From: Typha latifolia
Lineage: Eukaryota > Streptophyta > Magnoliopsida > Poales > Typhaceae
Reading direction: 5' to 3'
Assembly (NCBI GenBank): GCA_019914945.1
Contig: CM034099.1
Location: 4,712,001-4,776,000 of the forward strand
DNA: 64,000 nt
Part shown: positions 1 through 14,231 of the stretch, piece by piece
How the letters are laid out: the number at the start of each line of letters is the position of its first letter
Numbering within the stretch: the stretch's first letter is position 1
Position numbers and translations under genes: made by a program
Notes under the pieces: model-generated
The model's input: the letters and a program-made list of their open reading frames with translations, nothing else
Databases searched by the model: none
What the model was told of the DNA's origin: nothing

Positions 1-1470
1 CGGCTCTCAGGTTGTTTATGTGATAGCTTTCAGCAGTTTATTTCAAACTGAGGACTTTCCTTAGATGTCACTGCAGTATTAATTATCTTCTCGTGTATTT
101 CGCGGTTTTCTTTTGCAGCTTTTTGCTTAATTTCAATGCAATCCATGCTGTTGTGCATTTGAATCACTTGGATTAACTTGTTGACACTTGCTTGGGGCTT
201 ATGCTGAGTTTATCAGATTAATTTCCCCGTGGTCTCCAACATCACATTTAATATGGCAGCATGATCATCAACACTAACATTCACAATGAATGGTGCCCCT
301 TTAAGCGTAGTTCGTGTGTCGGGGGAAGGTTTCATACCCGTTCGAGACCATGGAGCAAAAACTGAAGGTATGCTTTCGTAACTTGGCTTCTTTAGCTTAG
401 TTGGTAGATTGGAGGATACTAGCTTATTACAATTCCTATCATCTCAGTTGCATAAATTACATTACGAGGTTCTCCACGTATTATTTCGTACACCTAGTGA
501 CATATTATTGTTACTATCACAAATAAAATAGCCTGTGATTAAACAGAGTTTTATGTAAAGAAACTGGTCCGGCCCAAAAGAAATTGCCTATAGAGTTTCT
601 TAATTCAGATCAAAGTTTGGCCCAACTTCACAAGCAAGAACAAAGTTTTGGGTTTTTTTTTTTTCTTCCTCAGAGAAATTTTTATACATTTTTTATATTT
701 GTAAATTGAGCCGTCTATTTATTAAATATATGTGTGAAAAATATTTTGAATTAGATTAATACTAACACTATTTGGGTAGAACGTTCCATCGACTTACTTC
801 TTCCCAAACTTTAAATCTCAAATAAAATAGAGCATCTCAGATCCGGCCAAAATTTAAACTGGGTTCTTCTCTTCGAGCATCTTTTTAACTCTGGATAAAA
901 ATTTTCGGGTAAGATATTTTGATAAATGCATTTTGAGTTTTTGGGTTAAGTAAAAGGGTATTTTAGTAATATTTTTAATGTACTAAATTAATCTAAGAGT
1001 TCAGGTAAATTTAGATCTCCTTACATAAAATAAATCGCTCGATTTGTAAATATTAAGGCAGTGTGTGTAAATCACAAATGGGTGAAATTAGGGTCTTAAA
1101 TGTAAATTTCGTTTTCTTTTTTAAAGAAAAATAAAAGTCCATAAATGCTTCGTAAAAGAACTAGTGAGTGGCTTGCTTGTTAAATCGACTACTGTATGAA
1201 ATTAACTAGCTATTCGTATAGCTAATTTTATTTATCTAGAGTAGCAAAAGAATGAGCTGGTTGATTATTAAGCTGGGAGACTAACCAAATAATTTCGATA
1301 ATTATTCGTGGTTAAGTGATTGGATTTAATCAAATTCCACTGGTGTTTTTTTTTTCTTTTTCATATGTGATCGATTTTAACAATAGGATCCTCCAAAGTC
1401 TAATCGAATAAAGTATCCAAGAAACAAAAACAAAAATTTTAGGGGCTAAAAAGTAAAAGTAAATATTCTC
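1..1470. other. Upstream intergenic region of ABCF1
   Basis: I see no supportable coding region in this stretch. It is AT-rich with short poly-T and poly-A runs. The first 500 bases are less AT-biased and could be the 3' UTR or an intron of a gene that begins outside the window, but no exon is convincing. Confidence 0.5.
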
Positions 1471-1474
1471 CGCC

Positions 1475-1482
1475 TATAAATA
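1475..1482 (+). promoter_or_regulatory. TATA box of the ABCF1-like gene
   Basis: The octamer TATAAATA lies in a pyrimidine-rich setting about 335 bases upstream of the start codon at 1811, and a CT-rich leader follows it. A probable 5'-UTR intron has a GTAAGT donor near 1707 and its acceptor CAG just before GAGATGG-like sequence at about 1806, five bases before the ATG. The TATA motif is seen directly. The transcription start and UTR intron are inferred. Confidence 0.55.
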
Positions 1483-1810
1483 CTTGACCCTCTCTTCTCT
1501 TTGCGAACCCTCGAACCCTATATTTCAGGGTACTTCCTTTCCTCTCTTGCCGGAGAAAGGAAATATAACAAATTAGTATTATCTAATATTTTTCTCTTAA
1601 CAAAATAAAGCCAACACGATACTAATCAAGGTTAGTCACAAACCCTAGCTCGCCATCTCCCACAGACACTCGCCTCCAAATTTCTCTCGGATTTTAATTC
1701 CATCTTCGTAAGTTTTTTTTTTCCTTTCTTCCGCGATCTAGGTTTTATAGTTCTTCGATTTAGTCTTCTAGGATTTCTGGTACTAGTTTTGGTTGCTGGT
1801 GATCAGGAGA

Positions 1811-4800
1811 ATGGTTTCGGACGCGAGCAAGAAGAAGGCGGCGGCGAAGAAAGCAGCGGCTGCGGTGAAGAGAGGAGGGAAGTCATCGGCGACTTCGTCG
1901 TCGAAGGCCGCTGCAGAGGCGCAGAAGGTAGCCGATGGAGTCGGATCCCTTCATTTATCGGATCGGACTTGCACTGGAGTTCTTGCTTCGCATCCCCTCT
2001 CTAGAGATATCCATGTAAGTAGCTGTTCTTTCCTATTTTTAATCTGAATCTGAATCTATTGCGTGCAAATTAAGTGGAGCTTGATTTATTTATTTACTTA
2101 TTTTATTTTCCTTTCATTTGGATTAAAATCTTGATTGCGATACAATGATGAACGAGAATTAGGGATCTGATCTATTGGATGTTTTTCCAACTTTATTTGG
2201 TTAACGCGTCTGAGGGTAAAATGGATTTGTTTTTTCTTTCTTTGTTTCAGCTTTAAAGAGTTAAAGCACTGTATTAGAATGCAAGGCCAATTCCGTTCTT
2301 TAATTACAAAAGTTATTGTTTTGCTCATTAGAATACAAGGCCAATTCCGTTCTTTAATTACAAAAGTTATTGTTTTGCTCCAATTTCAGCTACTGCAGTT
2401 TATGTGATCGGCTGATCCTTTATTTCCTTGCTTAAAGAAGATAGCTTTTATTTGGCAATGGATGCTATATGATTGTCTTTCAGTGTGTATATTGATACCT
2501 TTATATGGAAGTGGGAATAACTTAGTTTTGTATGTAATTAGATATATAAAACCATCTTCTTAGAAATATTGAAAATTACTGTTGGGAACAATGAAAATTT
2601 TCCAACGAAGTTGTGAGATTCTACATGTAAAGTTGGTGTGTCTAATTAGATGATTTTCTGGTGGTCAATATAGAACAAGGGAGTTTTGTATTAGGAAATT
2701 TCAGCTTTCTATCTGTCAAAACACTTGTTTTATTAATTCATGAAGAGAAACACCTTTTTTAGTCTGTTTTGTGCTTAGTAGTCAAGAAGATCTGGTGAAT
2801 CTTGATCTAAAGACATCACGTGATAGTTCACTTACCATGTGTATTATGTGGTTTCTCCCTCAATACTTCTGTTTTCTTATTATACTAATCTCGTCTGCAC
2901 ATTGTACTACTTCAGATAGAGTCTCTATCATTAACCTTTCATGGACATGACCTCATAGTAGATTCTGAGCTGGAGCTCAACTATGGGAGGTATACCTGAT
3001 ATTTACTCATTACCTTTTGATGGATAATTTTATTGTATATAATGAATTCATTTTAGCTGAGCACTGGCATGTTCAGGCGATATGGTCTTCTTGGTTTGAA
3101 CGGCTGTGGGAAGTCTACCCTCCTTGCAGCTATAGGGTGCAGAGAACTCCCAATTCCTGATCACATGGATATTTATCACCTCACCCGGGAGATTGAAGCT
3201 TCAGACATGTCAGCATTACAGGCAGTTATCAGCTGTGATGAAGAAAGGGTGAGGTTGGAAAAAGAAGCAGAGATATTAGCAGCTGAGGTATAAAGCCTAT
3301 TATCATATTCTTATTTTAGGACTGAATTCAGATTCCTCTACCCATTCTCTTCCTCTTTGTTGCATATATAATTCAGATACGTGCTGACTAAAGTTGGAAA
3401 ATAATATTTTAGGATGGAGGTGGTGGAGAGGCTTTGGAACGTATCTACGAGAGGTTGGATGCTCTTGATGCATCTACTGCTGAGAAGCGTGCAGCTGAAA
3501 TTTTGTTTGGATTAGGTTTCAATAAGCAAATGCAAGCAAAGAAAACACGAGATTTTTCTGGTGGTTGGCGTATGAGGATTGCATTGGCAAGGGCACTATT
3601 CATGAACCCGACCATTCTTTTGCTTGATGAACCTACTAATCATCTTGGTAAATTTTTCTGTCCTTTGATCTAGATATTAGTAAATCATTAACTATGCAAT
3701 TTTGAATATATCTTCCTACCATCTGGTCTCCGAAATATAGATATTATTTGCTGAATTGGCATTATTGACTGAGAAAAACTGAGCAAGTTTAATGAGGCTC
3801 CAACCTTATGTCAGCTCATATTTGTTTTAGGTGCTTTATGATCTGGATTTTCTCAGGACAAGCTGATGAGGTGGTTGCTGTTGACTTGTCCATTATGGAT
3901 ATTGTGCTTGAGAATATACTGAATTTACGGCAGAATAAGATATAGAAATTATAACCTTCATTAACTAAGCCAAGAAATGAGGAGTATTAACTTCGGAATA
4001 AATCGAATTCTCTAATTTCCCTGTTGGTGTTAATTGGTATCATATTTTGGAATCATTCTGCTTTGTATAGGTCATATGTGAATTTTAATAGTTTGGAAGG
4101 GGATATCAACCCATTGACTCTCATAAAAAGAGACTTGAATAGTAGCGGGCATGAGACCATGTATAGAAGTGGAAGGAACTCAGGAAATTTGGAGGTCTAA
4201 ATTTGGAGATTTCGTTTGAAAAGAGGGAAAGATTGAAATTTTCCCTGAAATCTAATAATCTCATAGTTAAAAAGAATTTCATACAAGTTTAAACTTTAGT
4301 TAATACTCTTATACTCCTATTTTATGTCTATTGGGCTGTTGGCTATCTGGGGCCCTATTCACTTAATCTCTGTTCCTATTAAAAGAAAGGTAGATGAATG
4401 TCAAATCACATTGACACCTAAATAATTCTGTATATTCTTAAAATATTCGTTAAACTTTACCCCCCAGCTGGAAGCAACTGAACGGTATAGGTCTAATGGA
4501 AAATATATTATTTTAAGGCTGAAATGTACAACCGTAATCCTCTTACATTAGGTGGGCTTGGTTATGAGTTAAAACTGCCTTTTCTGGATGTTGCGAATTG
4601 CGATAGAAGGCTATGATGAATGTACATAGATTCAGGCTGTAGAAATGGCACAATAAATATGGTAATGAGTTCATTGATATGTAACCGTGATTTCTATCAC
4701 TCCAAACTGACCGTGAAATGTTTATTGGCTTGATTATCACAATACTTTTAATCATAGTACATGATGCTGTCTTTGTTCATTCAAGGATAAAGAATGATCA

Positions 4801-6151
4801 ATTATCATGGTAGAGTAATTATTGTAGCATGAAAATGGTTTACTTGCAGAAACCATAATGCTGCAAGCTCGTGATGAAATCCCCGTACCTTATTGTTGGT
4901 CATTCTGGTAAATTTTGTGGTGTCAATGTTTAATAGATTTTCAGACTCTTCTCTTTCCCTTGTTGCTTATTTGTTGATATGAGTGATACCTTGTGTCATA
5001 TTTCTTAGCATTGTGGGAACAATAATCAAATATTGTTAGTGGTTTCTTTTCTGGAGTCAGTCAAGCTTAGTTTCATATCTTGCCCTTGTACAGATCTTGA
5101 AGCATGTGTCTGGTTGGAAGAGACACTGAAGAACTTTGAACGGATACTCGTGGTTGTCTCACACTCTCAAGATTTTCTCAACGGTGTATGTACGAACATC
5201 ATCCATATGCAGAACAAGAAGCTTAAGCTTTACACTGGTAATTACGACCAGTATGTCCAGACACGGTCAGAGCTCGAAGAAAATCAGATGAAGCAATACA
5301 AGTGGGAGCAGGAGCAGATTTCTTCGATGAAGGAGTATATTGCCCGCTTTGGTCATGGATCTGCTAAGTTGGCACGCCAAGCGCAGAGCAAGGAGAAAAC
5401 CCTTGCTAAGATGGAGAGGGGTGGGCTTACAGAAAAAGTGGTCAGGGACAAGATATTAGTCTTCCGCTTTACAGATGTAGGAAAACTCCCACCGCCTGTG
5501 CTGCAGTTTGTGGAAGTTACTTTTGGGTATACACCAGATAATCTTATCTACAAGAACCTTGATTTTGGAGTTGATCTTGACTCTAGGATTGCTTTAGTTG
5601 GCCCTAATGGGGCAGGGAAGAGCACACTGCTCAAGCTGATGACAGGTGATCTTGCTCCCTTGGATGGTATGGTCCGACGGCACAATCACCTTAGGATTGC
5701 CCAGTATCATCAGCACCTAACAGAGAAGCTTGATTTGGAGATGCCGGCTCTCCAGTACATGATGAGGGAGTATCCAGGGAATGAGGAGGAGAAGATGAGG
5801 GCGGCAATTGGAAAATTTGGTTTGTCAGGGAAGGCACAGGTTATGCCTATGAAGAACCTCTCGGATGGACAGAAGAGCCGAGTTATTTTCGCTTGGCTAG
5901 CTTGGAGGCTTCCACACTTGCTGCTGCTCGATGAACCGACAAACCATCTGGATATCGAGACTATTGATTCCCTGGCAGAAGCGCTGAACGAGTGGGATGG
6001 AGGCCTTGTTTTGGTGAGCCATGACTTCAGACTGATCAACCAGGTGGCTGAAGAGATCTGGGTTTGCGAAAATCAAGCAGTGACTAAGTGGAAGGGTGAC
6101 ATTATGGACTTCAAGGTGCATCTCAGGAACAAGGCTGGCTTGTCTGATTAA
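1811..6151 (+). CDS. ABCF1: ABC transporter F family member 1-like (GCN20-type, soluble)
   Basis: Five coding exons: 1811-2014, 2916-2989, 3077-3287, 3413-3647 and 5094-6151. All have GT/AG borders and matching phases and give 593 residues; Arabidopsis ABCF1 is about 595. The N-terminus is Lys/Ala-rich. Two ATP-binding cassettes follow. The first has Walker [10 protein letters not shown] at residues 99-107, signature FSGGW at 211-215 and [11 protein letters not shown] near 232-242. The second has GPNGAGKST at 411-419, signature LSDGQ at 497-501 and [12 protein letters not shown] from about 517. There are no membrane segments, so this is a cytosolic ABCF/GCN20-class protein. The family acts on ribosomes and translation control, including GCN2 signalling in yeast. 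The charged linker (about 290-345) between cassettes is typical. Intron 4 is about 1.45 kb. The start codon is chosen because [10 protein letters not shown] matches the family N-terminus. Very sure of identity. Confidence 0.96.
2272..2381 (+). repeat. 54-bp tandem duplication in ABCF1 intron 1
   Basis: A unit beginning near ATTAGAATGCAAGGCCAATT is repeated head to tail after 54 bases with about one mismatch (GCAAGG versus ACAAGG). It lies wholly in the first coding intron, so it should not affect the protein. The near identity suggests a recent duplication. Confidence 0.85.
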
Positions 6152-7219
6152 GTATTTTTGTTGCGGAGAATTAGTATTGTCTAAGTTTAAATTTATTATA
6201 CTACTATGCTTCTTCTGTTTGATCGTGATGATCGCATTTAAGATATTTGTTTTGTTAACTGCCTAATACTTTCTTACACTATGATCAGAAAGTCTATAAT
6301 TTTTTTTTGATATCTCTGCATTCTGTCGGTCTTATTTTATTTTGTCTATCATTATGAGTAAAAATTATTGTCAGTCTCGCTACAAATCATATTTTCGTTG
6401 ATTTTGTTCAACGTGGTTCCCTGACATTGGCAGGTTCTGTCATCTTCATAGCTTATCTATTGAATATTGATAGTCAGGTACAGATGGTCAAATGCTGCAA
6501 TCAAGACTTGTATTTCCTGTTGATAAGTGTAGTGCTACGGGTCCTTTAATGCATCTTCAATTCTAACAGTTGCATTTTACCAATGAAGGTGGTTGAGTTA
6601 TGGCCTTACCTGGAAAAGTAGAAGTATTCTTGGAGGAATAAAGCCCTCCAGACCTACTAAAATTTTAGAAAGAGTGTTTATGTGGCACCATCATGTATGT
6701 TGATGGAGATGGTTGTGAGGTGAAAGAGAAAAATCAAGGTTGATTTGTTGCCATATCATTCAGTTTGTAGATTGCCGTATTTGGACTACTCATTCTTGGA
6801 GAGTCGCAAGGATGGAGTATCACTTCTCCTAAATTTGCTGCGGGCAAATAATTCACATGTAATCAGAAACATGGGCGATTTGCACGATTAATACTTCCCA
6901 TTTGATTAAGAACATCTAAGACACACCAGTTGGTCTAAACTGTAAAAAGATTATGGGTCAGCTGCAAGACTAGAGCCGTTAGATTCACTATTGACACATA
7001 GTTAATTTGTATAATAACTTAATTCAGAAAGATTACATATTCATTCTGCAAACTTATCCATTACAGCACTACCCAGCATATTCAAATGAGATATTGGATG
7101 ATTGTTTTACGAACCAATTTACCGTGTTACACAAATGTGCACAACATACATATATTAGGTCACCGTGTTCTGTAAGGAATCAATGTAGCAGACATTTACA
7201 TGTTGGTGAAATAATGACC
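6152..7219. other. Convergent intergenic region, ABCF1 / U-box gene
   Basis: This region holds the 3' UTRs of two convergent genes. AT-rich sequence just after the ABCF1 stop probably carries its polyadenylation signals. I see no further gene in it. Confidence 0.6.
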
Positions 7220-10200
7220 TCAGGCCACTTCTATCTGGTTCATGAACTCTAGAAGGCTATTAGCCTTCCTCTTGGCACGATCTGTGCCTGTTTCGGCTAG
7301 TTCCTTCAGTGCCTCCTCTGCCCCTGAATCCTTCGCTGCTTTCAGCTGCTTTTCATCAGCAGTACACAGATACCATAGAATTGCAGCTGCGTTCTCTTTG
7401 TTCCTCGGGGACCCGGTCCTCATCACCTCCACCAACTGTGGGATAGATTCTGACTGAGCAATTGCAGCCTTACCTTCCTGGTTGCTTGCAAGGATTGCCA
7501 AAATGGCGAGCGCTTCATCTATCATTCCCCCACTACGATCCACCAAAAGCTTCATCAAGTGGACCACGATCCCTGCTTTTGCTGCTCTGACCTTGTTACC
7601 ATGATATATGCAGAGGTTAAAGATTGCTGTTGCTGCATCTTTCTTACCTCTTGGGCTGCCTTGACATAAAAGATCAATAAGTGGAGGTATTGCCTCAGCA
7701 GCACCTATAGTCACTTTATTTTCATCAACAACTGACAAACTGAAAAGGGTAGCCGCAGCATTCTCTCTTGCTTCCATACTCCCACTTTTTAGCACTTCTA
7801 CTATCTTTGGTATTGCATTAGTGTCAACGATGCTAGCCTTGTTATTCTCATGAATTGAGAGATTTAGAAGTGCTGTGACTGCGTGCTCCTGAGTTCTTGG
7901 ATCTGCAGATGACAGGAGATCCACAAGCAAAGGAATAGCACCTGCTTCAGCGATGCATACTCTATTATTCACATTTCTTTTTGCAAGCAGTCGGAGCTCT
8001 CCTGCAGATGCTCGTTGTTCATCTTGGTTTCCATTTTTTAGTTTTAACATTAGCATGTTGATACCAGCACGATCACAGTCAGAATTTTTCATTGATCTTT
8101 TGTCTCGGCTTACCTTATTCTTTGGCAGTTCAATGCCATTAGCTTCACACCATTGTGCTATTAGGCTCTTTAAGACAAAATTTGGTGTCAGAGCAGTATG
8201 AGAAAGGTTCTGTTGTGTTTTAGGACAGGTCTTGTGTCCACTATCAAGCCATTTCTGGATGCATGATCTCTCATATGTCTGCAAAAAGTTTATACTCATT
8301 ATCATATTATAGAGTTCCATAAGGTGGTTAAGGTTGTGAAAAGCTTACTTGTCCAGTAGAGACAATGACAGGGTCTTTCATCAGCTCAAGAGATATGGGA
8401 CACCGAAAATCATCTGGAATAACAGGAGATCTATGTTTTATCGAGCTTATTTTGTTTTGTGTTGTGTCAGTAATTGGATTTTCATTGAGAACACAGTCTC
8501 TAAGCTTCTTCAGCAAGGATGACATTTTCTCCAGGTAGTCATCGGGCGCCCCATCACTTGAAATTACCATTTCATGCAGAGCCACCGATTCTCTAGTCAT
8601 GTCGTTCATGTTTCTTAGTTGCAATTTCTCAGATATCCTTCTCAGGGTTGCAGGGTCACATGGCTCTCCTCTCAGCATTCTATCCAAATCCTTGGGAAAT
8701 ACTGTATCAGGTGAGTCCATTTTCCATTTTGCTCTTCGAAACTGAGCATGCACAAGTTCCACCTGGAAAATTTTGAAAGATTCGAATCACCCTCAGTCAT
8801 CTTATCAAAGTTCAAATCACATTAAGCATAACATGAACAATTTGAGTTATGCAGTGGAATAAGTGACTAATGCAGAAGCCAGGAATAGGTGTAGGATTTC
8901 TACAAACTGATGGAATACACAATACCTAAATTATGTAAAGAATGATGCCACTTAAGTTATCATATATTAAGATCACTGTTACTGGTACAATAAACTGTCT
9001 GATTGATATCATGTTAAGGAAGCACATTCTTCTAAGATTACTTTATATCTTCTTTCTGTTTCAATGGCAACAACAATGAAAAGCAATTGAGAAACAACTG
9101 TTTCTTTAGCTTAGCCTCCTTTCCTAGTCAAATTAGATGATCCCATTCTACACAGCAAGGCAAGAAAAGGAACACTAGGCCCCCAAACCCTTTCCCCTGT
9201 GAAAACTAAAGAATCCCAATTTTCACCAAGGCAGCAAGAAAATGGACAGCAAATCCCACCAATCTTTTATTTAAAGACAAGCCACAAATGGAATGGCATT
9301 TTCAAGGTGTTTCTGAGTATATTTTCCCTAGGCACCTTGCGGTTACGGTAATTGATCTACTGTGCCAGTAAAACCATTTCATAAAGCTGTAGCTGAAAAG
9401 GCTCCGAAAACCTTTTAAAGGATATGTCTCTAGTAATTATTTGGCACCAATGAGATGGGTTTTGCTGCATCTCATCCAATTTAACATGTATTTTCTACAA
9501 AAACTACAAACAAGTGAAGAGGATTGAAGAACAGTCGACATGTTTAATGAATCACATTGTTAAAGAAAAATGAAACCAATGAGGATGTTTCTTTCGCATA
9601 TTAAATTCAAGCAGTGAAATCCCCAACAATAGCATTTTCTTTGAAGGGCTGAATCCAAGGACCACACAACTGTGCACTACTGATCTTCAAAGATTTTGAA
9701 GAAAGATGCCTGATTTTGGCAGGACGACTATAAGTATTAGTGTATTACAATAAGAAATGGTACAAGGATTCCGGTTTTATTTCAAGCCAGGATAAAGGCC
9801 ACTTATTTACCATCTTGGTATCCAAGATCCACATTCATATAAAATGAAAAAGAGCCATGTATGTTTTAAAAGAATTTTAAGGTCTCGATATCTTGTTCCA
9901 AAATATACACTTTAAAAAACAAATTATAGATAAATATTTCTTTTCTTGCAGGCCAACTATTTTACATTTAAATTCCTCACTCATGCATAATTAAGGTGCT
10001 TCTTCGTTCAACGAGTCTGCGTTAATAGGGAACGGAAAAAACAGAGCATCATAAATGTGGATTATAATATGATACTGCATGGCAAAATCAAGCTTGTCAA
10101 ACAGTGGAATTAAAAACAAAGGAAAACTTTGTATAATACCAAGGCAAACGCATATGATCAGCTCAGATCGACACATAAACAATTAGTTACTAACTCTTGA

Positions 10201-11698
10201 ACATAATTATTTGTTTCTAGCATGGTGGCCAAAAAATTATAAATCTGAAAATTTTCTTGACGTACCTGCTCTAGAACTTCTTCAGGAATATCAAAGTTCT
10301 CATACGACAAATCATTCAATGCCTTCTCAATTTGTTCATTTACCTCTAAAAATTTATCAGCAAAATTATCTCCACGTAGTGCCTGCAACAGAATATTTAG
10401 TTTTTTTTATAGAAAAAGGAAGCAAAATAATGTAGCAAGCAATATGTAACATGTAAAAGGATATAGGTTCAGCGTCTTCATTGTCTAGACACATCTAAAA
10501 GGCCCCTGCTCATACTAGAATAACTCATGGCTATCTAACTGAACTTTTACCAAGAACATACGGTCAGATATACAACTAAGGATATTAAGACTCCTATTTT
10601 TCAAAATCATTCTAATAATCTGCTTTGAACTGCAAAAAGTCATCTTCTCCAATCATAAATTAGCCCACTATGAGGAAAGAACAGAGGTTTCATTAGATAA
10701 GCAACCAATGACCTATAATGGTTGACTAGCTGATAAATGCTTATTCTAGGTTTCACTTAGTCATGCCATATCATGAAGAAATGTTAGCTTAGGATAGCCT
10801 AAAATAAATCAATTTGTAATGATAGCAGGTTTGGCTTATCAGCATGTTAACTGGAAATCCCAGCTTGATAGTACTGCTATGGCAAGATCACATTCCTACA
10901 AGATTTTAGAAGCCTCATGCATAACGCGAATTACTGTAGAGTATATATATATATATAGGAGAAAACTATGGTTTCTAGAGAACTTTTTATGGGGGTTCGA
11001 CTCCTTTAAAATGCCTGATGACAAATCACGCCAAATTCTAAGAGAGTGCTGAGAAAAATTTCAGACACACCGTTAAGCTAACCGAGAGATCGAGACACAT
11101 AGGACCGACTAAGATATCTATAGACCGATACACACAACTCCATAATCGAACTGTCTTCAGTAAACCAAATCACAATCAATTCAGGAGTAATTGTCTTTCG
11201 CGAATCCTTCGCTATTCTCCATCCAAAACAAAATACCATTTTGAACCAAATTTCCATTATAAATTCAATTTCCAGTACAGTAAATAAACCTATTGTAGAT
11301 TGCATCCAAACTCGAGCTCGCTGGATCATGGGGGAGCGGAGCAAGGAAATGAACAAAATTTCTCATCGAAGGGAATAATTCCACACCTGATATAGCTTGC
11401 TACCATCGTGGATCGAGCGGAGGAACTCCTTGGCCGAGACCAAAGCTTCGCGTAGCGCCTCCATGGCTAGGGTTTCGCGCTCGCCGAGCGAGGCGGCACC
11501 GCCGTCCCTGAGCTCGTCGAAGAGCGGCGCGAGTAGCTTCACCCGCCGCGCCAGGTCGCCGCAAAGCCTCCGCAGAGGGCCGCGGCTCTCCGGCAGCCCA
11601 GAGATCTCCCCCACCATCCGCGCCACCGCATCCACCGCGGCGGCTGTGGCGGCGGTGGCGGACGTCACCGGTTCGTCCTCGTCCGCCGTCGTACTCAT
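7220..11698 (-). CDS. PUB14: U-box/ARM-repeat E3 ubiquitin ligase (PUB14/PUB13/SPL11 class)
   Basis: Four coding exons on the minus strand: 11698-11387, 10382-10266, 8762-8349 and 8278-7220. All junctions are phase 0, giving 633 residues; Arabidopsis PUB14 is about 632. Order: U-box N-terminal domain (about 1-240), U-box from about 258 ([20 protein letters not shown], then TYER, ending near 332), then armadillo repeats (about 350-620) with recurring ALLNLS/AVxxLxNLS-type helices, ending in the family's [14 protein letters not shown]. The protein moves ubiquitin from an E2 to substrates in the cytosol. Close relatives (SPL11, PUB12/13) restrain cell death and immune receptors, but which paralogue this is cannot be settled here. 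The true start is the ATG at 11698 (MSTTADEDE); the base triplet before it is GTG. Exon 1 is strongly GC-rich, unlike the rest. The intron between exons 2 and 3 is about 1.5 kb. Confidence 0.93.
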
Positions 11699-11707
11699 CA
11701 CGTTGAT

Positions 11708-14220
11708 CAGTGGGAGGGGATGGATTAGACCGCGGAGATCGATTTGGTTGTGGAATTAGAAAATGAGATCGGAGGAGCAGAGGAAGGAGAGAGAAAGGAA
11801 TTGAAGAAGAGAACTTCTCGCCGACGACGGAGAAAAGTAAACGAATGAGAAATGGGGGCAGTCGTTGTTTGGTAGTATTTTTCTTTTGCACTAGAACTAG
11901 TCTTCACGGTAATAAAACTCGAATTATACTTTATATATATATACGATTAAAATCAGAATATTTATGTGGGTAAATATTTATGATTATGATTAATTTATAA
12001 ATCCTAACTAAGTAATTATATTTATCAAAAACAATGTCCTAAACCACTAAGCTAACGAATTATATTAAGTACGAGGATTACAAAATTATGCACGGGTTAT
12101 TACAGTTTTATTATATTTAGTTTTTTTCATTTAATATTACACTTTGACTGCTTCTTGTCTTCGTGAATTTTGTAATTCTAACTCTTTTTTATTCTTATAA
12201 TTTTTATATAATATTTTATCATTAATTTGACTAATTGATTTTAATCTTATTATATGATTTATAATTAAACTATTAAGATACCTTTAAATTTTTTTTAATC
12301 TAGAACTACACTAGATTAAGTCCTTTCTAAATCAATTATACTCCATCCTAACAAAATACTTTTTTTTTATATTAGCCCTGGAATGAAATTAAAAGATGAG
12401 AAAAAAAATATTTTAGAAATTACTCTATATATTTTAACAAATATTCATTTGTTTATACCCTTCAGTTTGGAGGTTAACTCGAAATGTTATATAGAAATTA
12501 TAGAAAAAAATAATATAGGTTTAAATTATAAAATTTTCAAAGATAAGTATTAATTAAAAAATAGTGAAAATATAGAGTTTACTAAAAAAAAATAATAGCC
12601 ACCAAATTAATATGCTCTTTTAAATGGCATTATATTAGATAAACCTAATTAATCATTATTGAAAGCAAGCTTAAATAACATAATTTATTTTACGCTTGTA
12701 TAAATTGTTTAAAAATAATTTAAAAGTTATCAAATATTTTACAAATATCATAGTCTAAGGAAAAAAAATATGTATTTTATATAAGATAAAAATCTTTGAT
12801 AAATTTTTTACACACTAAATATAAAAAGTAAGAATAGTAAAAAAAATCTTAGAAAAATATTAACACTGGAAAGTTTTTATTTTTGATCAATTAAACAATA
12901 TAAGCCCATACCCAGATGCAGTAGACAGTAGTACACCTCATTGATGTACTTGAAACATTATTAAAATGGCCAGGCTAGATTGTTGAACTATGAACGTCAC
13001 ACTTTGGTTGATATAATGTTATTATAATAATTTATGGGTGGACAATTACTAACTAATAGAGTTAAAAATATAAATTATTTATATTAATTATAACCTACAC
13101 TAACCATTACGCATTAAAACTAACTAGACTAACAATAAAATTTGTAAAACATAAGTATTTAATTACTACGAAGTATATAATAAAACTACGAAATAGGTAA
13201 TACAAATGTTCAAAAAATACAATTGTTTAATAACTATAAATTAGTGCAGAACTTAGAAAAATACAAGTATGGAAGCAGAGCTATAGAGATCTAATGGTTA
13301 AGATTTTAAACGGTAAAAAATCGATTCACTAGTTAATTATTTATTTTTAAAATATATTATCTTTCACGTTATTTTTTAATAATTATATTTTTCTAATAAT
13401 ATATCAAAGTAATATATATATATAATGGATATCTTTTATAATTAACTTGCTTTAAGGTTAAATAAAATTATATCTCTCTAATAATTTTTTAATTATTTAT
13501 ATATATCTTTCATTAGTTCAAGATTGATTTATACTAAACTTTAATAACATATAGAGATAAAGAATCAAATTTAAATTAAAATCTATCTCGTATAAAGATA
13601 AATAATTAAATTTAAATTGTCTAGTATTAAATGATATCTTAAAGGTCTAATCATATATATCATAATGATATCTAAGAGAGATCTTAATGGAAAGAATGGA
13701 GCCTAAAATTAGGCCCACTTAATTTAATATTTTTAAATAATATGTCTATTTTTAACTAATAATTTTTAAAAATTAATACGGATTATAAAAACTGACTATT
13801 ATAATAGTTAGATTTGAATTATAAATTTTAGAGGGGTATTAAAGTATTTCACATCTCTCTCTTGTTTTCGATGCAAATCACCTTAACTATTTTACTCTTC
13901 CGTTCTTTATTGGACTGTTCATAAGGAGGTCTTTAGACCAACTATAAATCTCAAATAATTATTATATTAAAAATTATCTAGCTTAATGGCTTCGCTCAGT
14001 TAATGGTTCGGTGGTGTGACGTACGCGACTTAAAGTCTAAACTAAGACAGCTTAATATATTGCCCAAGTTACTCTTTATTTAGGAAGGGTTGGCTATTTT
14101 TCAGCACATATCTAGCTTTAATACTTAAAACAAAAACTTATAATTGGCCAACCAGTTAGACTGTATCTGCCAACTAACCGACTGCATCAAATTCCTGCGG
14201 TCATGTTTGCAGACGATCCC
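11708..14220. other. AT-rich intergenic region
   Basis: About 2.5 kb of very AT-rich DNA separates the divergent U-box and CDC48 genes. I see TA microsatellites (near 11931 and 13415) and poly-A/poly-T runs but no ORF with coding character. Old, decayed transposon sequence is likely, but no terminal repeats were recognised. Confidence 0.6.
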
Positions 14221-14225
14221 CTCTC

Positions 14226-14231
14226 TATAAA
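14226..14231 (+). promoter_or_regulatory. TATA box of the CDC48 gene
   Basis: TATAAA in the context CTCTATAAACTC lies about 117 bases before the CDC48 start codon, a normal distance for a plant core promoter with a short leader. A CT-rich leader follows. Confidence 0.6.

Noticed and set aside
5710..6121. Open frames on the minus strand opposite the ABCF1 last exon
   Set aside because: They mirror a strongly coding plus-strand exon, have no family resemblance and arise from codon bias.
11400..11891. Long minus-strand frame and plus-strand frame over U-box exon 1
   Set aside because: GC-rich first exons give open frames on all strands. Only the MSTTADEDE frame joins the downstream exons and matches the family.
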